The notes: generated by a model from the sequence alone, not told the origin. A stretch of 64,000 nt of DNA from an uncultured Chitinophaga sp. (GCF_946479755.1 NZ_CAMLHC010000026.1:1-64000), one strand, 5' to 3'; shown: positions 24,269-34,202, counted from the first letter of the stretch. A program made the numbers and translations.

Positions 24269-25381
24269 ATGCTTGTATACCGACATCCCATTGTAGCCCG
24301 ACTTTACAGTAAAGTGCCCTTTTACCATCTGGTGGGATGGGGGCTGTTTATCCTATACGAAGTTTCATTTGTTGCCTGGCTGGTGGGAACCACCAAAAAC
24401 CGAAGCATTTTTATCGACTACCTGTTCCCCTACATTATCAACATAGGACTGTTCTATACCCATGCCCATATCACCCTGTCGCTGTCGTTCGGTTCCGGGA
24501 AGCGGCCGTTTCTGTTCCTGTTGCTAACCCTGGCTGAACTGGCGCTTTATCTCTCCCTCATTGCCCTGATCAATGTCATTGCGGATGGGACCCACTTCCA
24601 TTTTCCTGCCCAGTGGACAAAAGCAGCACTCACCCCGCTATTACTGCAGTTATGGCGCGGTCTCTACTTTATGGGCCTCAGCTCCGCTTACTGGTTTGCC
24701 ATCAAAAGCATCGAGTCCCACAAGAAAGTGCTGATGATGGAAAAAAGGGAAATGCAGAACCAGGTAGAGAAAAACAACCTCGAAAAAAGCCTGGTTGAAA
24801 TGCAGAATGCCTACCTGCAGGCCCAGATCAACCCCCACCTGCTGTTTAATACATTAAACTTCGTGTACAACAACGTGCAACAGGTTTCCCGGGAAGCCTC
24901 CGATGCCATTATACTGCTGTCAGAGCTCATGAACTATACCCTGCAGGAACTGGAGCCCGACGGGAAGGTGAAACTGGAAAAAGAGGTGGAACAAATCAAG
25001 AACATTATCCGGATCAACCAGATCCGTTTCAATAACAAACTTTACCTGGACGTAGATTTCAACGAAGACTTCAAAGACACCAGGATCCTGCCAATGGGGC
25101 TCATTCCTTTTATAGAAAATGTATTCAAGCACGCAGATCTGACCAACAAAGACAATCCTGGTAGAATTTCCATTAACTCCAACAGTGAATTTGTGGAGAT
25201 GGTAACCCTCAACCGCAAGAAAAAAAGATCAAAGGCTTACAGCCATGGCATTGGCATGGCTAATGCCATCAAAAGGCTCGATAATCTTTACAGGAAAAAT
25301 TATACATTGAATGTTAAAAATGAAGATGACGATTTTTATTTACATCTAGTGATTAAGTTAAATACCGATCCCAATGATTAG
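24269..25381 (+). CDS. LytS-family sensor histidine kinase
   Basis: A 370-residue membrane kinase of the His_kinase (LytS/YehU) type. The N-terminal half has about four hydrophobic segments. A coiled-coil stretch (ESHKKVLMMEKREMQ) leads to the phosphoacceptor motif QINPHLLFNTLN with His near residue 190. The C-terminal ATPase region shows MGLIPFIENVFKH (N box) and HGIGMANAIKRL (G box). It overlaps the response regulator gene by 8 bp (ATGATTAG), so the two are translationally coupled and form a pair. The ligand is unknown. The position between an NRPS operon and a RiPP locus makes either a plausible target. Confidence 0.92.
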   Translation: MLVYRHPIVARLYSKVPFYHLVGWGLFILYEVSFVAWLVGTTKNRSIFIDYLFPYIINIGLFYTHAHITLSLSFGSGKRPFLFLLLTLAELALYLSLIALINVIADGTHFHFPAQWTKAALTPLLLQLWRGLYFMGLSSAYWFAIKSIESHKKVLMMEKREMQNQVEKNNLEKSLVEMQNAYLQAQINPHLLFNTLNFVYNNVQQVSREASDAIILLSELMNYTLQELEPDGKVKLEKEVEQIKNIIRINQIRFNNKLYLDVDFNEDFKDTRILPMGLIPFIENVFKHADLTNKDNPGRISINSNSEFVEMVTLNRKKKRSKAYSHGIGMANAIKRLDNLYRKNYTLNVKNEDDDFYLHLVIKLNTDPND

Positions 25382-26108
25382 TTGCTATATTATTGACGAC
25401 GAACTCCATGCCATACAAGTCCTGGCCAAATACATAGAGCAAACCCCGGGCCTGCTGCTGGCAGGCAGTTCAGAAAATCCCCTGGAGGCCCTCCAGATAT
25501 TCAGGGAAAACGGACATGCCGATATTACTTTCGTGGACATCGATATGCCGCAGATCTCCGGCATGGAGTTGTCTGAGCTGCTGCAGGGAGAAACATCCAT
25601 TGTATTTGCCACTGCATACGATAAATATGCACTGCAGGCGTTTGAAAAAAATGCATTTGACTATATCCTGAAGCCTATTTCCTACGAGCGATTCCTCAAA
25701 TGCATCAACAAACTTAACAGTAAGGAAGTAAAGGCTGCCACTCCCAATGAAAAAGGTATACGCGACCATTTTTACATTCAGTATGAGATGAAAGGAAAAA
25801 TCGTAAAGATTGAGTACAACGATGTCATCTATGTACAGGCACTCAAAAATTACGTGATCGTACACACGCTGCAGGCCAAATATATTACCTACCTGACAAT
25901 GAAGGAAATGGAGGAAAGCCTGCCCACTACACTGTTTATGCGCGTGCACAAGTCCTTTATTGTCAACCTTACCAAAGTGGTCGGCATTGATGGCAGCTGT
26001 ATTCAACTGAAAGACAAGATGGAGCTGACCATTGGGTCCGGTTACAAAGAAGCTTTTTTCCAGCACCTCAACGAAAAAATCATCAAAACAAAAAGATCTC
26101 CCGGTTAA
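25374..26108 (+). CDS. LytTR-family response regulator
   Basis: A 244-residue regulator with an N-terminal receiver domain (acidic IIDDE near residue 6, FVDIDMPQISG with phosphoacceptor Asp55, conserved Lys in ILKPIS) and a C-terminal LytTR DNA-binding domain (about 135-240, with VIYVQALKNYVIVHT and MRVHKSFIVNL). It pairs with the kinase just upstream. Its 3' end overlaps the end of the convergent dehydratase gene by 4 bp, so no terminator fits between them. LytTR regulators often control bacteriocin or peptide genes, which fits the neighbour, but no binding site was identified. Confidence 0.93.
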   Translation: MISCYIIDDELHAIQVLAKYIEQTPGLLLAGSSENPLEALQIFRENGHADITFVDIDMPQISGMELSELLQGETSIVFATAYDKYALQAFEKNAFDYILKPISYERFLKCINKLNSKEVKAATPNEKGIRDHFYIQYEMKGKIVKIEYNDVIYVQALKNYVIVHTLQAKYITYLTMKEMEESLPTTLFMRVHKSFIVNLTKVVGIDGSCIQLKDKMELTIGSGYKEAFFQHLNEKIIKTKRSPG

Positions 26109-29100
26109 TCTTCCGGCAGCTTTATTTTATCACTGCCTGGTTGACTTTTATACATGATTGTATTGTAGTGCTTATATAAAAGATAATAGGTAATGAGTTC
26201 ATGTTGCCGCTGATTTTGTACAAAGAGGCGGTTGAGGTGCATATGAACCAGGTCAGCAATCACTTTCGGTGTGCCGTCGGGTTGCTTTTCCCTGGCCTTT
26301 ATGGCGATGCGGCGCGAATCTTCATAAAGCCGTTGCCGGTATGCCGACAGCTTTTCATCCACCAGGTTCATATTGGCTGCAATTTCATTCATGTCCCCGC
26401 GCAGGTCATAATACTTCTTCTCCAGGCCTTTCTTTAAATTTTTATGCGTCCCGAATTCTTTATAAAAGCTGTGATATAATCCTTCGAAAAAAGCGGTTTT
26501 CTGTTGTATAGTAAGTCCGAAAGCATTGCAAATAGTTTCCATCGACAGCAGGATATAATCCAGGTTGTTGGGAAACGCGCCTTCCTCCTGCTGCTGCAGG
26601 GAAAAGTACTGCAGTACATATACGCTGCTGCTGAAAAAGAAGGCTTCGATGTCTTCAATGGCCGCAGGTGCATACCTTTCCAGCTCCCTTACATAGGTAT
26701 CGATATAGTATTTCTCAATTTTATGCTCATCCAGCAGGGTTTTCAACTTCCTGCTGAAGGCAGTAATCAGCGCGTCTGACCCGCCGTTGACCACATGCAG
26801 GCGCAAACGAATATGATTGTCCGGGTCATTGTAGCGGATAAAGAACCATTTGTCAATCGTCTTTTTCCTGTAAACGCGGTTCAGCAAGGGCAACAGGATA
26901 CTGCACAACAGCTCATTTGCCCACACCGGGTGACAGTATATTTTGAAGTACAGCCATTCCGTTCCCGGTGCAAAGCTTCGTGTAGTCCCTCTTTTCTCTT
27001 CGGGGACCTGCCCTGCTCCGCCATCAAACACGGGTTCCTCCAGGTATAAGGAGGTGATGTACTGTGCTATAAAAGGTTTCCCCGCCCTGTTTTGCAGTGA
27101 CGATGCCTGTTGCTCGTTCATGAGGTACTCCGTAATCGTGATATTGGCTGTGTTTTTCACCGTATCCAGGAACAACAGTACGTCGGCGTTGCTTTCCCGG
27201 TCAAATACCAGTTGGTTATCATAGTGCGTCAGTGCAAAAAACCGGGGTAGTTCCAGTTCAGCCGCCAGCGCATTGAACTTTTCGTAGTAACGTTCCGGTT
27301 TTACCGTTTTAATAAAAGCAAAGTCGCCCGCCGTCAGGCGCCAGGTGGCCAGGCCCAGGATAGTTGTCTGATACTCCACTCTCGGATAAAATTTCAGGCC
27401 CGGAAAAAAATTCTCCAGCGAAAACTGAAAACCGGTTTTAAATCCCTGGTACTGCAAATCACAGAGGAACCGGAATACCGACAAATCACTGTTCACATAG
27501 TTAAATGCGGAGCTGAGCCGGGGAACCACAATAGCATTGTGCTTCCTGGAGCGCATCACCACCCCGTTGCCCGACACGGATATGTAAAGGTCCGACAAAG
27601 CGATCTGGTTCTCTTCCGGCAGCGTGGACATCACCAACACCGGTATTTCATACTTCCGGATATGCCGGCGGCGATTGATATTTGCTGCGTGCATATCGCA
27701 TACATGTGCAATTTCAGCGAATATTACCTGCTGGTTAACTTCCTGCTCTTTATCCGCAATGGCTGTCGCCATGTCCAGGACCTGGTCATTGAAGGCAGAG
27801 AACCGGCCTATAAGCGAAGTTCCCGATATCCCACCTGCACTTTCAATATATACGGCCCCGTTATGTATCCTGAACACGACAGAAATGCTGGGCGGCATCC
27901 GGTAGTTATCATTTTCAGGGAAAATCCCTTCCAGGTCTTCCCTGGACAATACGATACGGTTAGTATCGGTATGGCCCCGCCGCTGGAGTTTATTCAGCAG
28001 CAGGGCATGTACGGCTGTCCACTTTATAAATTTGGTTTCCTGTTTTACTTCATCAAAGGGAATGTCTTTTACCAGGGAATCTTCCCGGAAGATGACATCT
28101 CCGAGGTTTTCATATCCTATCCCTATTTCGGGGTCCAGCGCTGATAGTAGTGGTATTTCCCTGTTTTCAAACCTGGCGGCAAACCTGCGTTTGAAATTTT
28201 CCAGGTCTTCGTTTCCATTGTAGGCGGTCAACTTATCCAGACAATACAACGCTTCGCGGATGGTTTCCTGGTACCGGGTGCTGATACCTCCTTTCAGCCG
28301 CTCTTCTTCACTGACCACGTAAAACGGTTGCCGGTAGCTTCCTGTATCCGGCAACAGCGCCGCAAGTTGTTGCCGGTAGCTTTCCAGCAGCGGCATACTC
28401 TTCATGCCCCGCTGTTGCAGATCATGGAGCAGTGTCGCTGCCCTGTCCAGCTGTTCGGACTGCACCTGCTTACTCCGCAGGAATTGCAGCAGCGCCTCCA
28501 GGCTGTCATCGCCTGTAATATTTATACCCCACTGCGGCAACAGGATCTGTTCACGGACTAGCTGTGTCAGAAAATAACTCAGCACTGCCGGGTCATAATT
28601 CGTTTTCTCGCGCACAAACGCCACAATATCCGCTATGGTGCGCCCTGTTGCGCAGTAGCGAATGGTATCACCAACGATTTTATTATATACCAGGGAAACA
28701 ATGGAAAACGACCTTTTGAAAGACTGCTTTTCCGTATCATACCTGATATAACGCAAATGTCTCGACACCTTGTACAGGCTGGCATTGGCCCTGTACCGCA
28801 TTACTGCCGCCCCGTCTTCCGCCATCAGCTTTTCACATAAGTCCAGTTCCGGCAGGTAATCGAGCTTAAAATGAACATTCACCGCCGCTTCTTCGTGCAA
28901 CAGCTGGTCAGCCTCCCCGCTCCAGCCGGCTGACGCCACCACAGAAAAGGCCCCGAAAGGGGTAGGCCGGTAACAGGCACGGTTATAATATTTCTGCAAT
29001 GTGCGTTGTTGCGCCTCCGTTAACTTATTATAATCAAATTCCCGTTTTTCCAGTTCACTGTAAAAATCCTTACTGGCAAGACACAAAGCCAGCTTAAAAA

Positions 29101-29200
29101 ATTCGTTCTTCAACAATACGGTATAATCAGCAGCTGCGTAATCCTGAAAACTAAAGGCCGGAGTCCTCACCAACAGTGACGGAAAAAAGGTGTATTTCAT
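26105..29200 (-). CDS. Full-length LanB-type lantibiotic dehydratase
   Basis: A 1,031-residue protein with both parts of a class I dehydratase. The N-terminal glutamylation domain carries the hallmark RPTPFGAFS near residue 78. The C-terminal SpaB_C/elimination domain starts near residue 745 (TEWLYFKIYCHPVW... WFFIRYNDPDNHIRLRLH). LanB enzymes glutamylate Ser/Thr in a precursor peptide using Glu-tRNA and eliminate glutamate to give dehydroalanine or dehydrobutyrine. Its likely substrates are the five Ser/Thr-containing precursors at 35425-36441. It is on the same strand as the exporter and maturase genes but separated from HlyD by 422 bp. No LanC cyclase is encoded in the window, so ring formation is unexplained. 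Confidence 0.92.
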   Translation of the reverse strand: MKYTFFPSLLVRTPAFSFQDYAAADYTVLLKNEFFKLALCLASKDFYSELEKREFDYNKLTEAQQRTLQKYYNRACYRPTPFGAFSVVASAGWSGEADQLLHEEAAVNVHFKLDYLPELDLCEKLMAEDGAAVMRYRANASLYKVSRHLRYIRYDTEKQSFKRSFSIVSLVYNKIVGDTIRYCATGRTIADIVAFVREKTNYDPAVLSYFLTQLVREQILLPQWGINITGDDSLEALLQFLRSKQVQSEQLDRAATLLHDLQQRGMKSMPLLESYRQQLAALLPDTGSYRQPFYVVSEEERLKGGISTRYQETIREALYCLDKLTAYNGNEDLENFKRRFAARFENREIPLLSALDPEIGIGYENLGDVIFREDSLVKDIPFDEVKQETKFIKWTAVHALLLNKLQRRGHTDTNRIVLSREDLEGIFPENDNYRMPPSISVVFRIHNGAVYIESAGGISGTSLIGRFSAFNDQVLDMATAIADKEQEVNQQVIFAEIAHVCDMHAANINRRRHIRKYEIPVLVMSTLPEENQIALSDLYISVSGNGVVMRSRKHNAIVVPRLSSAFNYVNSDLSVFRFLCDLQYQGFKTGFQFSLENFFPGLKFYPRVEYQTTILGLATWRLTAGDFAFIKTVKPERYYEKFNALAAELELPRFFALTHYDNQLVFDRESNADVLLFLDTVKNTANITITEYLMNEQQASSLQNRAGKPFIAQYITSLYLEEPVFDGGAGQVPEEKRGTTRSFAPGTEWLYFKIYCHPVWANELLCSILLPLLNRVYRKKTIDKWFFIRYNDPDNHIRLRLHVVNGGSDALITAFSRKLKTLLDEHKIEKYYIDTYVRELERYAPAAIEDIEAFFFSSSVYVLQYFSLQQQEEGAFPNNLDYILLSMETICNAFGLTIQQKTAFFEGLYHSFYKEFGTHKNLKKGLEKKYYDLRGDMNEIAANMNLVDEKLSAYRQRLYEDSRRIAIKAREKQPDGTPKVIADLVHMHLNRLFVQNQRQHELITYYLLYKHYNTIMYKSQPGSDKIKLPED

Positions 29201-29622
29201 ACGATCGTTTCATTTTGAGATTGGGTTAACCAGCGCCAGGACAGCCACATTCAGCAGATCCTGCCGGGATTGGAAGGTCATCTGTAATAAATTTACACCT
29301 TTTCGCTGGTCTCCTGCATTCCGGGGGTCACATCAATCCAATTTTTTTTGTACACCGTATCTTGACCGGCATATAAAAAAAATATCACCCCTTTAATCAG
29401 AAAAAAAAAGAGAGATCAAAATTACTGTTAATGGATACACGGGTAAAAGCAGTGATAATGTTTATCGCCCGGTAAAGGATTCACTGCGCTATGACCCGTG
29501 GTTTTCCTGACATCTTTGATCCCGATGGGATTACAGATGCCAGGAAAAGCTATATAATTTTATTTATTCTTAATATATCATTGATTTCAAACGTCTTATA
29601 ATACAATTAATTTTCTCAGGCC
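29201..29622. other. 422-bp gap between dehydratase and HlyD genes
   Basis: No ORF with coding character is visible on either strand. The gap contains a long imperfect stem-loop (29502-29548) and A/T-rich tracts around 29340-29410, which could hold a separate promoter for the dehydratase gene. I could not identify a convincing TAnnTTTG element. Confidence 0.6.
29502..29548. promoter_or_regulatory. Long stem-loop between HlyD and dehydratase genes
   Basis: Arms of about 22 bases pair around a three-base loop: TTTTCCTG with CAGGAAAA, CATCT with AGATG, and ATCCC with GGGAT, with a wobble and a short internal mismatch between blocks. No clean U-tract follows on the minus strand, so it is not a classical terminator. 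It may act as an mRNA processing or attenuation element that sets dehydratase expression relative to the exporter genes. Confidence 0.5.
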
Positions 29623-30924
29623 CTACTCAAACCGAAGTAATTTTCGTAGCTGATAAAAGAAACGTTCTATCAGCCGTAGGTCCTGTGTAACAATCTCTGC
29701 ATTGCCTTTCAGTTCTTTATCGGAGGCAAGTGTTTTGTGGAAAGAGGTTTTCAGGCCATCCGGGAGGATCACATTCACGTAGTAGTTACCATCTTTATCG
29801 GGGGTATTGGCAATACTTTTTACCTTGCCCCGTACTGAGCCAAATTCCTGGTAAGGATAGTTGTCCAATTTCAGCAGTACCTTCTGCCCTTCCTTCACTT
29901 TGCCGGAGTTGGTGGCTGGTACCTGCAGGCGGCCAATCAGCATATTTTTATCTTCCGGCATAACGGCAACGAGTATGTCCCCTGACTTTACAAACTGATT
30001 TTTACCCAGGAACTGCTGAAAGCCTACCACGCCATCTACGGAAGAGGTGAACAGGTAGTTTTGCTCCCAGGATTTAACAGACCGCCGCAATTGTTCAAAC
30101 AGCTGGGTGGTCTGTGAGCTCAGGTTGATCTGGTCTTTTTGCGCGTTGATAGCCACACCGCTTCTCGTTTTTTCTATACCCAGTATACTCTCCTGCAACT
30201 GAGAAATCGTAACATTGAGATTTTCAAGATTTTGTTCTGCCTGCAGGAATTTGATTTTCTCCTGGCCCATCTCCGCCGCAGACACCACTTTTTCCTTAAA
30301 CAGTTCCTGGTACCTGTCGAACTCCCGTTTGGAGACTTCATACTTTTTTTGCTCCAGTTCTTTTTGCTGCTGAAGGGTACGGATGCGGTTACGTGACTCC
30401 GTGAGGCTTCTTTCTGCCGCAGCGAAGTCCGGAGAATAGGGCTGCAAGCGGGCATACAGCTGTTCATCCGTGAGCGCTTTGGCAAAAGCGTTATAGTCAG
30501 CCTGCACCTCCCCGAGCTTAAACCGGGCTACTTCCGCCAGGGGGAAATGGGGCAATGCCTTGCTATCCAGCGAATCCATGATATTACGCAGGCGGATCAC
30601 GTCCCGGTAGTCTGCGGTGGACTGCAACACCAGCAAGAGCTGGTTCTTCGTCACCTTTTGGTGGTCTTCCACAAAGATTTCTTCCACTTTGCTATTGGTG
30701 CGCGCTTCCAGCTTCTCCGGAGGATTGCTGGAAGAGATGATCACCTTGGAAGGTACAAACTCGGGGTATTTGATCACATAGCTCATCAGTAAAATAAGCA
30801 GCAGGATCACCATAATAACGGTGTTGCCCCAACGTATCATCCAGTGCGGAGGCAGCGTCAGAATATCCTGCACCCCTTCCGAATGCAGTTGCACCGTGTC
30901 CAGTATATCTTTTTTAGTTTCCAA
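29623..30924 (-). CDS. HlyD-family membrane fusion protein
   Basis: A 433-residue periplasmic adaptor for an ABC peptide exporter. One transmembrane segment (about residues 33-50) follows a short cytoplasmic tail. Then come a barrel/lipoyl half (KLEARTNSKVEEIFVEDHQ), a long coiled-coil hairpin (about 130-270) and a second half (GVVGFQQFLGKNQFVKSGDILVAV split around the hairpin). Its start overlaps the stop of the C39 ABC transporter gene by 11 bp, so the two are coupled. With an outer-membrane TolC-like protein from elsewhere it would export the processed peptides across both membranes. Confidence 0.92.
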   Translation of the reverse strand: METKKDILDTVQLHSEGVQDILTLPPHWMIRWGNTVIMVILLLILLMSYVIKYPEFVPSKVIISSSNPPEKLEARTNSKVEEIFVEDHQKVTKNQLLLVLQSTADYRDVIRLRNIMDSLDSKALPHFPLAEVARFKLGEVQADYNAFAKALTDEQLYARLQPYSPDFAAAERSLTESRNRIRTLQQQKELEQKKYEVSKREFDRYQELFKEKVVSAAEMGQEKIKFLQAEQNLENLNVTISQLQESILGIEKTRSGVAINAQKDQINLSSQTTQLFEQLRRSVKSWEQNYLFTSSVDGVVGFQQFLGKNQFVKSGDILVAVMPEDKNMLIGRLQVPATNSGKVKEGQKVLLKLDNYPYQEFGSVRGKVKSIANTPDKDGNYYVNVILPDGLKTSFHKTLASDKELKGNAEIVTQDLRLIERFFYQLRKLLRFE

Positions 30925-33121
30925 GTTCCAATTGATTTTTTACCAGCCTGTAATATTCTTTTTTGAGCGACACCAGTTCGTCGTGACTACCTTCTTCTAC
31001 TACCCTTCCTTTATCCAATACGATGATTTTATCTGCATTTTTCACGGTTGACAGGCGGTGAGCGATGATCACCGCTGTTTTCCCTTTGAGAAACTGTTCC
31101 AGGTTGCCCATGATAGCCTTTTCCGTGTTGGCATCCAGCGCGCTGGTCGCTTCATCGAAGAAGATGTACTCCGGCGCTTTATAGACAGCCCGGGCAATAA
31201 AGAGGCGTTGTTTCTGGCCACCGCTGATACCGATACCCTCGTTGCCGATCTTTGAATTGTAATTCAGGGGCAGGCTTTCAATAAAATCCTTGATGCACGC
31301 CACCTCTACTGCTTTGCGCAACTGCGGCCGGTCAATATCATCAATGCCTACGGCTATATTTTTAGCAATAGTATCATTGAACACATACCCTTCCTGCATC
31401 ACCACGCCACATTGATCACGCCAGTAGCGCGGCGAAACATGTTTCAGGGGCGCATGGCCAATCTTTATTTCTCCCTCCACCGGGTCATAAAACTTCATGA
31501 GCAACTTCAGCAGTGTAGTTTTGCCACTACCGCTTGCGCCGACAATGGCAGTGGTTTTACGATGCGGGATACGCAGGCTCAGGTTTTCAAATACAGGGGA
31601 ACCAGCGCCTACATAACGGAAAGAAACATTATCCAATACGATATCCTGTTCCGGTATATCCATCACCGTTTGTATATCACTGCGTTCTTCGTCTTCCTTT
31701 TCGTGGATCTCGCTCAACCTTTCCAGGGAGATCTTCGCGTCCTGTACCTGCTTTACGAAATCCATCAGCTGCACCAGCGGACCATTCAGCTGACCGATGA
31801 TATACTGTACTGCCAGCATCATACCCAATGTCAGGTTACCGTCGAGTACCAGTTTGGCTGCCAGGAAACTGACAAAGATGTCTTTCATCTGGTTGATGAA
31901 ATTGGAACCAACGGTTTGCCATTGCTCCAGGGACAGGGCACTGATATGGATCTTAAACAGTTTTACCTGCATAAACTCCCAGCCCCAGCGCATCTGCCTT
32001 TCAGCGTTGTAGATCTTGATTTCCTGCATCCCATTTACCAGTTCCATCACCTTGCTTTGTTCCTCCGCTACCTGGGAGAAACGTTTATAGTCCAGGTCTC
32101 GTCTTTTTTTGAGAAAGAAAGAGATCCATGCAATAGACAACGCCCCACCCAGCAAATAGATCAGGAAAAGCCGGTAATCATACAGCAGCAATACAATACT
32201 GAAGATCAGCAGGTTCACCATGGAGAAAAGCGTATTCAGCGACGAATTGGTCATCAGCTGTTCTATGCGCTGGTGATCATTGATACGCTGCATGATGTCT
32301 CCCGTCATGCGGGTATCAAAATAACTGATGGGTAATTTCATCAGTTTAATAAAAAAGTTCGATACAATGGAGATATTGATCCTGCTGGACAGGTGTAGCA
32401 AGATCCAGCTGCGTATCACTTCTATCCCGGTCCTGCCCACAAACAACATCACCTGCGCCAGTAGTACCAGGTAGATAAAATTCAGGTCATGGTTCTGTAT
32501 GCCGATGTCTACAATACTCTGGGTGAGAAAGGGGAAGATCAGTGACAGCACGCTACCGGCCAGCAGGCCGAGGGTGAGCTGGGTAATCAGTTTTTTGTAC
32601 CGGAAAAAATAGCTAAAGAGGAAAGAGATATCTTTCCTCTTAGCAGGTGTATCGGTTGCTGATTCATAAAATTCGGGCGTTGTTTCCAGCAGCAGGGCAA
32701 TTCCTTCTTCATCATTTTCCTTTTTCCCCTTGCCCATCCAACCGTCAATGAATTCCTGCCGGGTGTAGGTGATCAGGCCATAGGCCGGATCGGACACGTG
32801 AACGAGGGTACGTCCACCTGATTTTTTGATGTTATAAACGACAACAAAATGTTGTTGCCCCCAGTGGCAAATACAAGGCAGTGGCGCCTCTTCCACCAGC
32901 GTGGGAAAATCTATTTTCACCGCCAGTGACTTAAAACCCAATCCTTCTGCAGCCGCAGACAATCCCGCTAAGGAGCTGCCCTCCCGCGTTGTTTCCGCGA
33001 GGGTACGGATCGCCTGTATATCTGTCAGCCTGCCATAATGCTTGCTGATGATCTTGATACAGGTAGGACCACAATCCTTCCCGTCCGGCTGCTTATAAAA
33101 AGGAAATTTTTTCAGCTTCAT
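30914..33121 (-). CDS. Peptidase-domain (C39) ABC exporter for double-glycine peptides
   Basis: A 735-residue bifunctional processing and export ATPase. The N-terminal C39 peptidase has the catalytic Cys17 (GKDCGPTC), His91 (HWGQQHFVVVY) and Asp111 (VSDPAYG). A six-helix transmembrane domain spans about residues 165-440. The C-terminal ATPase has Walker A GASGSGKTT, signature ISGGQKQR and Walker B YIFFDEATSALD. Such exporters cleave leaders after a double glycine. All five small peptides upstream have KGG at residues 20-22 (19-21 in the shorter family), so they are the expected substrates. The gene starts 1 bp from the end of the SPASM maturase gene, in one operon. Confidence 0.95.
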   Translation of the reverse strand: MKLKKFPFYKQPDGKDCGPTCIKIISKHYGRLTDIQAIRTLAETTREGSSLAGLSAAAEGLGFKSLAVKIDFPTLVEEAPLPCICHWGQQHFVVVYNIKKSGGRTLVHVSDPAYGLITYTRQEFIDGWMGKGKKENDEEGIALLLETTPEFYESATDTPAKRKDISFLFSYFFRYKKLITQLTLGLLAGSVLSLIFPFLTQSIVDIGIQNHDLNFIYLVLLAQVMLFVGRTGIEVIRSWILLHLSSRINISIVSNFFIKLMKLPISYFDTRMTGDIMQRINDHQRIEQLMTNSSLNTLFSMVNLLIFSIVLLLYDYRLFLIYLLGGALSIAWISFFLKKRRDLDYKRFSQVAEEQSKVMELVNGMQEIKIYNAERQMRWGWEFMQVKLFKIHISALSLEQWQTVGSNFINQMKDIFVSFLAAKLVLDGNLTLGMMLAVQYIIGQLNGPLVQLMDFVKQVQDAKISLERLSEIHEKEDEERSDIQTVMDIPEQDIVLDNVSFRYVGAGSPVFENLSLRIPHRKTTAIVGASGSGKTTLLKLLMKFYDPVEGEIKIGHAPLKHVSPRYWRDQCGVVMQEGYVFNDTIAKNIAVGIDDIDRPQLRKAVEVACIKDFIESLPLNYNSKIGNEGIGISGGQKQRLFIARAVYKAPEYIFFDEATSALDANTEKAIMGNLEQFLKGKTAVIIAHRLSTVKNADKIIVLDKGRVVEEGSHDELVSLKKEYYRLVKNQLELGN

Positions 33122-33122
33122 A

Positions 33123-34193
33123 TCATTTGATTATCTCTGCCATTCCATACCACTCTATAGCGGCTTGTTTCATCGGGTGTTGCGCCCATTCTTCCCAGTT
33201 GTTGGTGTATGGGTTGTACCCGCATTTCAGGGGTTTTGAATAGATGTCCTGCGGATTTTCTATATAAGCGCGGCAGTCCGTACATACATGCCGGAATTCA
33301 CAGTCTTTACAAACAGCGATATCATCTTTACGGATATGACTGTAACGGTTAAACATTTTGTTGTCCAGCACTTCCTTGAGGGAGGTATCTGCCACATGGC
33401 CATAATTCTCCCTCATAGAAGGACAGTTTTTGATATATCCCTGCTGGTCTATGCTCAGCTTACGATTCAGGCAGCTATTAAAACGCAGGCTTTCGGTGAA
33501 TAGTTCCGTGTTTACCGTAAAGTGGTGGGCACGTATTTCGCCGCAGGCCATGCAGGAATTGATTTCTCCGGTGAAATGGTATACCGGTACAGAATCCGAG
33601 AATACTTTCTCAAGCTTTTCCTCCGGTGAACTATGTAGTAGCAGGGATTTTACCCGCTGGTGTTTTTTCACCAGTTCGTCCAGTGTGACTGTATTCAGGC
33701 TTTTCTCGTAGGGCAGTACCAGTTTGATATGCCGCAACGTGGAATCGCTGAACAATGCCAGTAATTTCTTCAGTTCAGGCAGGGCCACCGGCTGATAAAA
33801 CCTGATCTCCAGCCCTTCCAGGTGCTGGGCTAGCAGCTCCCGGAAAAACGACCCGGTATAGTCGATGGTTTCCTGGTATTCAATAACAACATTGGTAATA
33901 TCCGCAAAGCGGTCCCAGGTGAGCTCCATTGCGGTAAGCTCCGGCAGGATATGGTCATCGATGAATCCCAGCTCACGGCTGACGAAGAAGTCCACATAAC
34001 CGGTGATAGCTTCCCGGTTATCTTCTCCATAATGCGCGATACATTCGTCGATGGAATGTTGTTGCAGGAACAACAATACTTCAGCAGTATCATTCGGCAG
34101 GTGATAAAACCGGCGCATTTGCAGATCGCAGAGCAGCGACATATTAGCCCCTTTTACCAGTTGACAGTTCGCGTATATATTTAGATATTCCAT
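33123..34193 (-). CDS. gwsS: Grasp-with-spasm system SPASM-domain peptide maturase
   Basis: A 356-residue protein whose C-terminal third is a SPASM iron-sulfur domain: CMACG, then SCLNRKLS, NCPSM, and CKDCEFRHVCTDCRAY with a final CGYNP. The N-terminal part has no CxxxCxxC radical-SAM motif, which fits what I recall of the family paired with ATP-grasp ligases in Bacteroidota (grasp-with-spasm). Its chemical reaction is not established to my knowledge. It lies directly downstream of the ATP-grasp gene and a 59-codon ORF, and 1 bp before the C39 exporter gene. That supports a role in maturing the peptides exported by that transporter. Confidence 0.85.
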   Translation of the reverse strand: MEYLNIYANCQLVKGANMSLLCDLQMRRFYHLPNDTAEVLLFLQQHSIDECIAHYGEDNREAITGYVDFFVSRELGFIDDHILPELTAMELTWDRFADITNVVIEYQETIDYTGSFFRELLAQHLEGLEIRFYQPVALPELKKLLALFSDSTLRHIKLVLPYEKSLNTVTLDELVKKHQRVKSLLLHSSPEEKLEKVFSDSVPVYHFTGEINSCMACGEIRAHHFTVNTELFTESLRFNSCLNRKLSIDQQGYIKNCPSMRENYGHVADTSLKEVLDNKMFNRYSHIRKDDIAVCKDCEFRHVCTDCRAYIENPQDIYSKPLKCGYNPYTNNWEEWAQHPMKQAAIEWYGMAEIIK

Positions 34194-34202
34194 AACAGAA
34201 AA

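Noticed and set aside
29190..29396. 68-codon plus-strand ORF in the LanB upstream gap, considered as precursor
   Set aside because: Wrong strand for the operon, overlaps the LanB start, no leader or core character.
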